Part shown: positions 33,340-39,733 of the stretch, in pieces
Layout: each line of letters starts with the position of its first letter
How positions within the stretch are numbered: the stretch's first letter is position 1
From: Pseudohalioglobus lutimaris
GTDB taxonomy: Bacteria > Pseudomonadota > Gammaproteobacteria > Pseudomonadales > Halieaceae
Assembly (NCBI RefSeq): GCF_002866825.1
Contig: NZ_PKUS01000027.1
Location: 1 to 39,733, forward strand
Length of the DNA stretch: 39,733 bases
Direction: 5' to 3'
Position numbers and translations under genes: made by a program
The notes under the pieces: generated by a model
The model's input: only the letters and a program-made list of their open reading frames with translations
What the model was told of the DNA's origin: nothing
Databases searched by the model: none

Positions 33340-34530
33340 ATGAAAGTAGAGTGGGTCGAGAATACGCCACGCAAGATCCAGACCTTCGCCGGCGCAGACA
33401 ATCCTCAGGTTACTGACGATATGGAAGATCGCCTTACCGCGAAAGACGTCGATCATATCGCAGAAATTTTCCAGACGCCTTTGACCGGGTCCTACAATTG
33501 GGACTACAAGGTGCAGGATGATCGTATCAAGAAGCTCTATGACCTGGGCAAGCAACTGAACTGGGACCCGGAGATGGATATCGACTGGGATCGACCGTTT
33601 CCTGATCTTGACGCAGCGGCGCAGGCAGAAATGATGAACCTGACCGATTATCCGCCTTACATGGCGCTCAGCGATGCCAGGAAGCGCGAGTACTGGATGC
33701 ACAGTAATGCCTGGAGCCTGTCCCAGTTCCTGCATGGCGAGCAGGGTGCCTTGCTGGTGGCATCGCAGCTATGCTCCTGCGCGCCAACGCTCAATGCCAA
33801 GCTTTATGCGGCCTCGCAAACCTTTGACGAGGCACGCCATGTAGAGGTTTTCAACAAGTATCTGCAGCAACGTGTCGGCATGATGTACCCGGTCAATACA
33901 CACTTGAAGAGCATTATCGACAAGATACTCACCGACGCCCGCTGGGACATGAAGTTCATCGGGATGCAGATTGTCATCGAGGGGCTGGCACTGTCGGCCT
34001 TCAACACCACGCGCGAAACGACGCCTGATCCGGTGCTCAAGGATGTGGTCTACCTGGTTACCCGCGATGAGGCGCGTCATGTCACGTTTGGCGTAAATTA
34101 CCTTGAAGAGTTCGTCACCACACTGTCTGACGAAGAGCGGGAAGAGCGGGCCCAGTTTGCTTACGAGGCGTGCGTGGTGAGTCGTGAGCGACTGGTGTCC
34201 ACTGATGTGTTCGCCCATTTCGGTTGGGATGTGGAAGATGCGCGCCGCCGTGTGCTGGATGGCTTTGTCATGTCGACATTCCGCAACCTGTTGTTTCAGC
34301 GTGTGGTGCCTAACCTGAAACGCATCGGGCTCATGACGGACAGTATCAGGCCCAAGTTTGAAGAGCTTGGCATACTTGATTATGAGAATCTGGCAACAGA
34401 TGGCGATATCGATTGGGCGGCGCTGGAGCGCCCGTTAGACACGGAGGAGGCCCAGTCGCATGAGCAAAGCATGCTGGCGCAGTTTCATGACAAGGCCGCG
34501 GAGGCATCAGCCCCCAGCTCTGCGGCCTGA
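33340..34530 (+). CDS. Ferritin-like diiron protein (oxidase/oxygenase fold)
   Basis: 396 residues from the ATG at 33340 (CAGG eight bases before); a GTG nine bases earlier is also open. The four-helix diiron ligands are visible: LHGEQGALLV, TFDEARHVEVF, VIEGLALSAF and TRDEARHVTFG, with the two EARH motifs of R2-like carboxylate-bridged proteins. This predicts oxygen activation on a small molecule or lipid rather than iron storage. It is not ribonucleotide reductase: there is no partner, and the overall length and ends differ. Divergent from the AraC regulator. Confidence 0.78.
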   Translation: MKVEWVENTPRKIQTFAGADNPQVTDDMEDRLTAKDVDHIAEIFQTPLTGSYNWDYKVQDDRIKKLYDLGKQLNWDPEMDIDWDRPFPDLDAAAQAEMMNLTDYPPYMALSDARKREYWMHSNAWSLSQFLHGEQGALLVASQLCSCAPTLNAKLYAASQTFDEARHVEVFNKYLQQRVGMMYPVNTHLKSIIDKILTDARWDMKFIGMQIVIEGLALSAFNTTRETTPDPVLKDVVYLVTRDEARHVTFGVNYLEEFVTTLSDEEREERAQFAYEACVVSRERLVSTDVFAHFGWDVEDARRRVLDGFVMSTFRNLLFQRVVPNLKRIGLMTDSIRPKFEELGILDYENLATDGDIDWAALERPLDTEEAQSHEQSMLAQFHDKAAEASAPSSAA

Positions 34531-34573
34531 ATCAGGCCAATAATCCGCTCGGCCCTACGGGTGGGTGCAGAGA

Positions 34574-34602
34574 AGGGCTACCCAGATCCCGCAGGTAGCC
34601 CT
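34574..34602. terminator. Hairpin after the diiron gene
   Basis: AGGGCTACC (34574-34582) pairs with GGTAGCCCT (34594-34602) in a 9-bp stem with an 11-nt loop, followed by a short CCTTTT. It may back up the stronger terminator next to it. Confidence 0.5.
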
Positions 34603-34623
34603 GGTCCCTTTTGGCAGGGCAAA

Positions 34624-34651
34624 AAAAAGCCGGCTGAGAAGCCGGCTTTTT
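34624..34651. terminator. Bidirectional terminator between the diiron gene and rpsT
   Basis: AAAAAGCCGGCT (34624-34635) and AGCCGGCTTTTT (34640-34651) are perfect complements with a 4-nt loop GAGA. T-runs follow on both strands, so it serves rpsT on the minus strand and the plus-strand transcript. Confidence 0.9.
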
Positions 34652-34669
34652 GATTTTGGCGCGATAAAC

Positions 34670-34936
34670 TTACGCTGACAGGGCTTTAACCTGGGCGTTG
34701 AGGCGGCTCTTGTGGCGAGCGGCCTTGTTCTTGTGGATGATGCCCTTGTCAGCCATGCGATCAATGACGGGCACGGCCGCTGTGTAGGCTGCTTTTGCCT
34801 GGTCAGCATCGCCGGTGTCGATAGCGGCAATCACTTTCTTGATGTTGGTGCGAACCAGTGAGCGCAGGCTGGCGTTGTGCGTGCGTCGCTTTTCAGACTG
34901 TCGGGCACGCTTTTTGGCTTGTGGAGAATTGGCCAC
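34670..34936 (-). CDS. rpsT: 30S ribosomal protein S20
   Basis: 88 residues, starting with GTG at 34936 (AGAGGA seven bases upstream). [18 protein letters not shown] and the C-terminal [20 protein letters not shown] are diagnostic of S20, which binds 16S rRNA. A non-ATG start also occurs in the E. coli gene, where it limits expression in autoregulation. It has its own promoter and terminator. Confidence 0.98.
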   Translation of the reverse strand: MANSPQAKKRARQSEKRRTHNASLRSLVRTNIKKVIAAIDTGDADQAKAAYTAAVPVIDRMADKGIIHKNKAARHKSRLNAQVKALSA

Positions 34937-34974
34937 GTTAAATTCCTCTGGAGGTCAAAAATTCAAGAGGCGCG

Positions 34975-35003
34975 ATTATTCACATTAGTGTATCGCTTGT
35001 CAA
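34975..35003 (-). promoter_or_regulatory. rpsT promoter
   Basis: On the minus strand a perfect TTGACA (35003-34998), a 17-bp spacer and AATAAT (34980-34975). The -10 matches five of six positions. The leader to the GTG would be about 32 nt. Confidence 0.75.
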
Positions 35004-35148
35004 CCGACTTCAGGGGCGGAGATGGTTCAAATGACCGCTGTCGGCATCCCGAAGATTTGTCTGTGCAGCGGTCGAATATCCGCTACTGCGGCCCCTGGGT
35101 GCTGCGATGCGACCCGCTCTTGCAGTGTCATCATGGGCCGGCGAAGGG

Positions 35149-35167
35149 TATACTAACGTCCATTAGT
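35149..35167. promoter_or_regulatory. Candidate TetR operator overlapping a -10 box
   Basis: TATACT (35149-35154) resembles a -10 box for the downstream TetR gene; no good -35 is seen. ACTAACG-TC-CATTAGT (35152-35167) is an inverted repeat of 7-bp half-sites with one mismatch that covers its end. Autorepression by the TetR protein 40 bp downstream would fit. Confidence 0.45.
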
Positions 35168-35206
35168 TTATGGTCCGGCATTGCCGGCGTGACCCCGGCG
35201 CAAACA

Positions 35207-35842
35207 ATGACCCTAGTCGTAGCTTCCAAAGACAATATACCAACTACCGCGGAACGAATACTTGATGCGGCGGAGGACTTGTTTGCCCAGAAGGGCTACA
35301 GCGCTACCTCTCTGGGTGACGTTGCCGATCGCGTGGGTATCCGTTCCCCGAGTCTCTACAACCACTTTCGCAACAAGGAGGCCCTCTATGCATCGGTACT
35401 GGAGCGTCTTCTGGTCGAGTTCAGCAAGCCGCTGTTGGAAATGCAGCAATCCAGCGAACTGAGCCAGGAGCGGATACTGCAGTGGCTGGATACCATCGTG
35501 CGTCAACATCATGCCAACCCCAACCTGGCCAGGCTCCTGCAACACGCGGCGCTCTCGGGGGGGCCTCATACCAATGAGATTATCGAGCGCCTGTTCAGTC
35601 CCATGTTTCAGTCTCCGGACGAAGAAGAGCTGGAAGGCGACTACTTCGGACAGCTTTCGAGGCAGGGCCTGCAGCCCTGGGCGGTGATGGCATTCAATAA
35701 CCTGGTGATGTCATATGTGACGATGGCGCCAATGTATCGCGACCTGCTGGGGCAGGATCCTTTCAGTGAGGAGGCGTTAGAGCAGCAATTGGCATTGGTC
35801 AACACCCTGCTAAAGGCAGTGTTCGCCTACCGTGGTGATTGA
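35207..35842 (+). CDS. TetR/AcrR-family regulator
   Basis: 211 residues from the ATG at 35207. The open frame extends to 34877, but that part runs over rpsT and its promoter. The helix-turn-helix spans about 15-57: AERILDAAEDLFAQKGY, SLGDVADRVGIRSPSLYNHF, NKEALY. The C-terminal domain contains LARLLQHAALSGGPHTNEI and MSYVTMAPMYRDLLGQDPF. Ligand unknown. The Shine-Dalgarno is weak; an in-frame GTG 18 bases earlier is possible. A candidate operator lies just upstream. The phosphatase gene follows 56 bp later on the same strand. Confidence 0.85.
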   Translation: MTLVVASKDNIPTTAERILDAAEDLFAQKGYSATSLGDVADRVGIRSPSLYNHFRNKEALYASVLERLLVEFSKPLLEMQQSSELSQERILQWLDTIVRQHHANPNLARLLQHAALSGGPHTNEIIERLFSPMFQSPDEEELEGDYFGQLSRQGLQPWAVMAFNNLVMSYVTMAPMYRDLLGQDPFSEEALEQQLALVNTLLKAVFAYRGD

Positions 35843-35898
35843 GCGAGGGGTGGCGGGCAATTTTGAGGCCAGACCGATAAAGGAGAACCTGGAATTAT

Positions 35899-36900
35899 AT
35901 GTTGAATACTGATTCAGTGCATATCTGGCGAGACGCCGATGGCGACTATCATCTTGAGTGGGAGGCCAGTCACCCCGATACCCAGGTAAGCGTGGAGCCC
36001 GTTGGCGAAGGCAGGATCTCACCCGGGGAAAACCGGCCGGGTGCGCGAGTCAGTGGATTGCCTCACGGTAATCGACACTTTTTTTTACTGCGTGATCAGC
36101 ACGGCAACGAAGTGTTAGCCAGCGAGCGCAAGCTCGGCCTGCAGGGCACGCCCAACTTCCGTGATTTCGGTGGGTACCCGACCGCAGAGGGCAGGCGTGT
36201 CAAATGGGGCTACCTGTTCCGTTCAGGTCAGTTGTCTACTCTTAGCGATCAGGACATCGATTTATTGGCGTCTCTCAATTTGGACCTGATCTGTGATTTT
36301 CGCCGTGAGGAAGAACAGGCGAGTGATCCGTCGCGCCTCCCCGAGCAACGCCTGCCGCGGGTAGCGAGCCTTCCGATCATACCCGGCAGTAACTCCCGCT
36401 TCTTCGAGGAGGCTGAGCAGGAAGGCGGAGGTCCGCTCGCGTTTGGCCGCCAGGCCATGTTCGACTTCATGGTGGAAATAAACCGGGACTTTGCGGAGGG
36501 CCAGGGCGATACCTATGCGCGGATGTTTCAGGAGATTCTTGCGCTGGAGGACGCGCGCTTTCTGGTGCACTGCGCTGCCGGCAAGGACCGTACCGGCTTT
36601 GCGGTCGCCCTGGTATTGCTGGCACTGGGTGTGCCCCGGGAAGTGGTTATGCGTGATTACATGCTGACAGCGCGATACTTCAGTCCTGACGCTGAGATGG
36701 CGCGCCTGCAGAAAAAGTATGGCATGGAGCACATCGACGCCGACGCGGTGCGCCCGATGTTGGAAGTGCACGAGGATTATCTCGCCAGGGGACTAGAGAG
36801 TATTGAGCAAAATTATGGGTCTGTGGAGCGCTATCTACGTGAAGTGCTTGCCGTGGGATCTGTCGAGTTGGCTGAGTTGAGAGCGCGTTACCTGGATTGA
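35899..36900 (+). CDS. Tyrosine-protein phosphatase (Y_phosphatase3 family)
   Basis: 333 residues. The catalytic loop is HCAAGKDRTG, with nucleophile Cys225 and Arg231 (C-x5-R). Upstream signatures are NFRDFGGYPTAEG, YLFRSGQLSTLSD and DLICDFRREEEQ with the conserved Arg. An extra N-terminal domain of about 75 residues (VHIWRDADGDYHLEW) looks like a small beta-sandwich. Relatives act on phosphotyrosine, and some on phosphoinositides. No signal peptide, so it is cytosolic. AGGAG lies about 13 bases before the ATG, a rather long spacing. Confidence 0.87.
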   Translation: MLNTDSVHIWRDADGDYHLEWEASHPDTQVSVEPVGEGRISPGENRPGARVSGLPHGNRHFFLLRDQHGNEVLASERKLGLQGTPNFRDFGGYPTAEGRRVKWGYLFRSGQLSTLSDQDIDLLASLNLDLICDFRREEEQASDPSRLPEQRLPRVASLPIIPGSNSRFFEEAEQEGGGPLAFGRQAMFDFMVEINRDFAEGQGDTYARMFQEILALEDARFLVHCAAGKDRTGFAVALVLLALGVPREVVMRDYMLTARYFSPDAEMARLQKKYGMEHIDADAVRPMLEVHEDYLARGLESIEQNYGSVERYLREVLAVGSVELAELRARYLD

Positions 36901-36907
36901 AGAAGCC

Positions 36908-36942
36908 GGTAGGCGGTGACCTACCGCGGCGTCATAGCCGCG
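36908..36942. terminator. Two adjacent hairpins between convergent genes
   Basis: GGTAGG (36908-36913) pairs with CCTACC (36920-36925). Directly next to it CGCGGC (36925-36930) pairs with GCCGCG (36937-36942). Neither is followed by T, so termination is uncertain. They lie between the phosphatase stop and the secreted-protein stop. Confidence 0.35.
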
Positions 36943-36960
36943 ACAGGGCGCTGGTAAGGG

Positions 36961-37233
36961 TCAGGATGCCTTACAGGCAGCTTTGGCTGCTTTGATCTGC
37001 TTCTTCTCACAGGTCTCGCTGGTGGCGTCACCAACGCACCATTTCTTGCGGTTGTTCCAGGCAGTCAGTTCTTTTTTCTTGCCGTTGGAGCAATTTACGA
37101 AATAGGTAGAGTAGGCAGTCCCGTCCGCGTTCTCGTTGTTTGAGTCGAAAACAATACTGGTGGGTTTCGCAGCGAAGCTGCTGGCGGAGACAACCGCCAT
37201 CGCGGCAAAAGCCGCCGTCTTGATGAATTTCAT
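36961..37233 (-). CDS. Small secreted four-cysteine protein, function unknown
   Basis: 90 residues. The signal peptide is MKFIKTAAFAAMAVVSASSFA with a likely cut at SFA-A. The mature part of about 69 residues has four cysteines (48, 66, 75, 87), enough for two disulfides in the periplasm or outside. It contains a WNNRKKWC segment and a Lys/Ala-rich C-terminus. GAGG is eight bases before the ATG and a TATAAT box lies further upstream, so expression is likely. I do not recognise a family. Confidence 0.72.
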   Translation of the reverse strand: MKFIKTAAFAAMAVVSASSFAAKPTSIVFDSNNENADGTAYSTYFVNCSNGKKKELTAWNNRKKWCVGDATSETCEKKQIKAAKAACKAS

Positions 37234-37297
37234 CGCAATAACCTCAAAGTTTCACTATGGACCCGCCGGGGTTGGTCGCCCCTGGGCGGCTGCAGAG

Positions 37298-37303
37298 ATT
37301 ATA
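37298..37303 (-). promoter_or_regulatory. -10 box of the secreted four-cysteine gene
   Basis: On the minus strand a perfect TATAAT lies about 65 bp before the ATG at 37233. No good -35 is found at 16-18 bp, hinting at activator-dependent transcription. Confidence 0.45.
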
Positions 37304-37326
37304 CGGGCAGTAATGGGGGTGTAGTG

Positions 37327-37340
37327 TTACCAATTGGTAA
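37327..37340. promoter_or_regulatory. Perfect 14-bp palindrome upstream of the secreted gene
   Basis: TTACCAATTGGTAA is its own reverse complement and lies 24 bp upstream of the TATAAT box. A related half, ATGGTAACAA, follows at about 37355-37364. It is a good candidate site for a dimeric regulator. Confidence 0.5.
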
Positions 37341-37479
37341 TGTTAATGTGGAAAATGGTAACAAATTAAGTGGTTGGTGCATTGGGTCACCGCTGGAGCG
37401 TTACCTCCAGCGGGTATCTGATGTCAAAAATGGAATGAGCGGTGATCGCTGCTGCGACCGCTTCGCCTGGTTGGGCAGC

Positions 37480-37707
37480 CTACCCAACCGCGAAAAATAC
37501 CATGACCCAGCCGATGACAGCGACGAGCAGAGCCTCTCCGGCCTTATCCAGGCGCGAGAGACCATACAAATAAGAAAGCGGCGGCAGGAAGATGGTGCAC
37601 AGGCCCCAGGAGTAGTCCTCTTTCCAGGAGGTGATTAGCAGCAATATCCAGCTCATGATGAGGGCGGCTGAACCGAGGGTAAGCAGGACGGCGGAACCGG
37701 CTTCCAT
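37480..37707 (-). CDS. Small three-helix membrane protein, function unknown
   Basis: 75 residues, with GGAG five bases before the ATG. Three hydrophobic helices are seen at about 4-26, 31-50 and 57-75; the middle one holds IFLPPLSYLYGL. No charged active-site motif. An overlapping plus-strand frame at 37324-37638 has no membrane or family character. It may be monocistronic; 246 bp separate it from the secreted gene downstream. Confidence 0.68.
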   Translation of the reverse strand: MEAGSAVLLTLGSAALIMSWILLLITSWKEDYSWGLCTIFLPPLSYLYGLSRLDKAGEALLVAVIGWVMVFFAVG

Positions 37708-37794
37708 GGCGTCTCCAATATCTGTGTTGTGGTTGTAGGCGCGCAGGGTAGCAGAAAGATTGTGGCAAGTCAGCGCCTCTATACAGGGTCATTG

Positions 37795-39030
37795 ATGATG
37801 ATGACTCAGGGTGGGAATTTGGGTAAGGTGTTGCGCTTTCCCTCTCGAGGATTTCCCTTGACCGATCCCTATGCTGATATACGCCCTTACCGCGATGAGG
37901 AAGTGCCGCAGGTGCTGGCTCGCCTGCTCAAGGACAGGGAGCTACTCGACGCACTGGCCAGTTTTCGCCTGAGTGAAATGGCGGCCAATTGGCCCAGGCT
38001 CGCCCGTTGGCTGGTACGCAGGGGGCTGCGGCGCCAGCTCAAGGGTGTTGGCAGCATCCACGATATGCAAATGGTCATTAAAACCTACGTTGAGGGAATG
38101 ATAGACACCACCAGCGGTGGCTTCAGCGTATCTGGCCTGGATCATCTGGACTCATCGCGGCCTTACCTGTTCATGAGTAATCATCGCGATATTGCCATGG
38201 ACCCGGCATTTACTAACTATGCGCTGCATCAGGGCGGGCACCAGACGGTGCGGATTGCCATTGGTGATAATTTACTGACCAAGCCCTGGGTCTCAGATCT
38301 CATGCGGCTGAACAAAAGCTTCATCGTCAAACGGTCGGTCAACGGCCCCCGGGAGCTGCTGGCGGCCTCCCGGCAACTGGCCAATTACATACAGCATTCG
38401 CTCCTGGAGGAAAAAGCCCCGGTATGGATCGCCCAGCGCGAGGGCCGGGCCAAGGATGGCCTGGACCGCACCGAACCCGTGATTGTCAAGATGTTGGGTA
38501 TGAGTCGCGACAAGAGCTCCCAGGGTTTTGGCGAGCACATCGCCAGCCTGGGCATAGTCCCGGTCGCCATTTCCTATGAGTTGGACCCCTGTGATGCGCT
38601 CAAGGCGCATGAACTACATGAACTGGCAACGACAGGCAGCTATGAAAAGGGAGAGCAGGAAGACGTGGCGTCCATAGGGCAGGGAATCTCCGGGCAAAAG
38701 GGGCGTGTGCATGTCTCTTTTGGCCAGCCCCTGGGTCCAGAGTATGAGGATGCTGACCACGTCGCCCAGCAGATTGATCGCCAGGTGATTGATCTCTACT
38801 GTCTTCACCCCACCAATCTCTATGCCTACGATATGCTTTATGGTGAGCACGCGCCGCGTCCAGGGAACCTGTACAGCGAAGCCGGTGATGTCAGTCGGGA
38901 GGCTTTTGAAGCGCGCATCAACGCCATGCCTGAGGCGCATCGGCCCTACGCGCTGGCAATCTACGCCAATGCAGTGGTCAGTAAACTGGACCTGGCGGAA
39001 GAACAGGAGCCGGTTCACTACCCTTGCTGA
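37795..39030 (+). CDS. PlsC-type glycerophosphate acyltransferase homologue
   Basis: 411 residues from the first of three consecutive ATGs at 37795, with AGGG six bases upstream; the frame to 37729 has no such site. The acyltransferase block starts with PYLFMSNHRDIAMDP (about 120-134), then IAIGDNLLTKPW, the block III-like FIVKRSVNG and VWIAQREGRAKDGLDRTEP. The active-site spacing is H-x5-D rather than the usual H-x4-D. About 100 residues before it are helical and rich in Arg. It should acylate a lysophospholipid or similar acceptor at the membrane. It overlaps dinG by seven bases. Confidence 0.8.
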   Translation: MMMTQGGNLGKVLRFPSRGFPLTDPYADIRPYRDEEVPQVLARLLKDRELLDALASFRLSEMAANWPRLARWLVRRGLRRQLKGVGSIHDMQMVIKTYVEGMIDTTSGGFSVSGLDHLDSSRPYLFMSNHRDIAMDPAFTNYALHQGGHQTVRIAIGDNLLTKPWVSDLMRLNKSFIVKRSVNGPRELLAASRQLANYIQHSLLEEKAPVWIAQREGRAKDGLDRTEPVIVKMLGMSRDKSSQGFGEHIASLGIVPVAISYELDPCDALKAHELHELATTGSYEKGEQEDVASIGQGISGQKGRVHVSFGQPLGPEYEDADHVAQQIDRQVIDLYCLHPTNLYAYDMLYGEHAPRPGNLYSEAGDVSREAFEARINAMPEAHRPYALAIYANAVVSKLDLAEEQEPVHYPC

Positions 39031-39733
39031 CCGACGCACTCAAGGACGAGATCCGCCAGGCATATACCACCCTGATGGACAGCAAGCAGTTGACCCCGCG
39101 CTGGGGCCAACGGCAGATGATAGCGGAAATAGCCAAAACGCTGGGCAATATCCCTGGCCCTGGCGAGGCGAAGCCCTCGGCGCCTGCGGTCTGCGTCATT
39201 GAAGCGGGAACAGGAACAGGCAAGACCATCGCCTATGCGGTGACTGCCATTCCCATGGCGCTGGCACTGGACAAGCGCCTGATTGTCGCCACCGCCACGG
39301 TGGCGTTGCAGGAGCAGTTCGTTAACAAAGACCTGCCGGATATCAAGCGTCACAGCGGGCTTGAGTTCACTTATGCGCTGGCCAAAGGTCGCCGCCGTTA
39401 CGTGTGTCTCTCCAAGCTCGACCGCCTGCTGGTTGAGGGTAAGGGGGAGACCGGTATGCTGGCACTGCAGCCTGAAGAGCTCGAGCCTGCAACTCCGGTG
39501 GAGGCGGTACCGGTCTACAACGCCATGATTGATGCCCTCGGTCGTGGCCAATGGGATGGAGACAGGGATAACTGGCCGGACGCTATCGCCGAGGGGATCT
39601 GGTTTCCCGCAACCACGGACCATGCCCAGTGCACAGGCCGGCGCTGCCCGAATATCGCCCAGTGTAGCTTTTTCCAGGCGCGCGACGAGTTACAGAACGC
39701 AGACGTGATTGTAACCAACCATGATCTTGCCCT
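39024..39733 (+). CDS. dinG: ATP-dependent helicase DinG, 3' partial
   Basis: The frame runs from a TTG at 39024 to the window end, giving about 236 of the roughly 700 residues expected. The N-terminus LLTDALKDEIRQAYTTL aligns with E. coli DinG. RWGQRQMIAEIAKTL is the Q-motif region and EAGTGTGKT the Walker A. Iron-sulfur cysteines appear in KGRRRYVC and in QCTGRRCPNIAQC, followed by VIVTNHDLA. DinG is an XPD-like 5'-3' helicase that unwinds R-loops and D-loops. TTG is the likely start because no ATG occurs until codon 19, which would remove conserved residues. Helicase motifs II-VI lie outside. Confidence 0.93.
   Translation, partial: MLTDALKDEIRQAYTTLMDSKQLTPRWGQRQMIAEIAKTLGNIPGPGEAKPSAPAVCVIEAGTGTGKTIAYAVTAIPMALALDKRLIVATATVALQEQFVNKDLPDIKRHSGLEFTYALAKGRRRYVCLSKLDRLLVEGKGETGMLALQPEELEPATPVEAVPVYNAMIDALGRGQWDGDRDNWPDAIAEGIWFPATTDHAQCTGRRCPNIAQCSFFQARDELQNADVIVTNHDLA

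Noticed and set aside
34877-35206. N-terminal 110-codon extension of the TetR gene
   Set aside because: It runs across rpsT and its promoter; the TetR helix-turn-helix starts just after the ATG at 35207.
37324-37638. 104-codon plus-strand frame
   Set aside because: It overlaps the small membrane-protein gene, which has a ribosome binding site and three helices, whereas this translation has no recognisable features.

Overview
The window reads as a chromosomal segment of a free-living gammaproteobacterium with moderately high GC. The signs are the glrK-qseG-glrR operon order, the hslO-pckA pair, rpsT with its own promoter, a PilU-type pilus ATPase, Lon, moaA and polyhydroxyalkanoate (PHA) granule genes. 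The LLM-class oxidoreductase, thiolase-like protein, sulfotransferase and VPEID-type microprotein would suit a marine, aerobic, lipid-using lineage such as Halieaceae (OM60/NOR5). That placement is inference. I see no tRNA, rRNA, CRISPR array, transposase or phage gene.

Layout. 1-4412 is visibly AT-richer and sparser: a truncated beta-helix protein with two C-terminal Ig-like repeats, a GT4-like glycosyltransferase and a PAPS sulfotransferase. It looks like one end of a surface-polysaccharide locus. 4425-7754 (-) is a sigma-54 two-component operon (kinase, lipoprotein, response regulator). 8006-8212 (-) is a microprotein with a VPEID C-terminal sorting-like signal and a near-consensus promoter. 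8414-9697 (-) is an aminotransferase divergent from lon (9847-12276), which is followed by pilU.

13675-19547 (-) is a tight six-gene run: moaA, MoxR AAA ATPase, CoxE-like VWA protein, zinc-ribbon membrane microprotein, DUF1631-like protein and PilZ protein. It converges on pilU, with one hairpin spanning both stop codons. 19755-22320 (+) holds a DASS transporter, a PqiA-like membrane protein and an SRPBCC protein. A Prx5-type peroxiredoxin and a zinc-ribbon methyltransferase follow.

23486-25345 (-) is a PHA granule module: two phasin-like proteins with lysine-rich histone-like tails at opposite ends, and a PhaD-like TetR regulator. An 88-bp inverted repeat lies between it and pckA. hslO-pckA, an LLM oxidoreductase/thiolase-like pair and a second PHA-system gene follow. 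31175-34530 has an AraC regulator coupled to a patatin-like protein and divergent from a diiron ferritin-like protein. The right end has rpsT, a TetR regulator with a candidate operator, a tyrosine phosphatase, a four-cysteine secreted protein, a small membrane protein, a PlsC-type acyltransferase and the start of dinG, cut by the window edge.

Coordinates give the start codon I judge most likely. Several differ from the longest open frame, and the reason is given in each entry.
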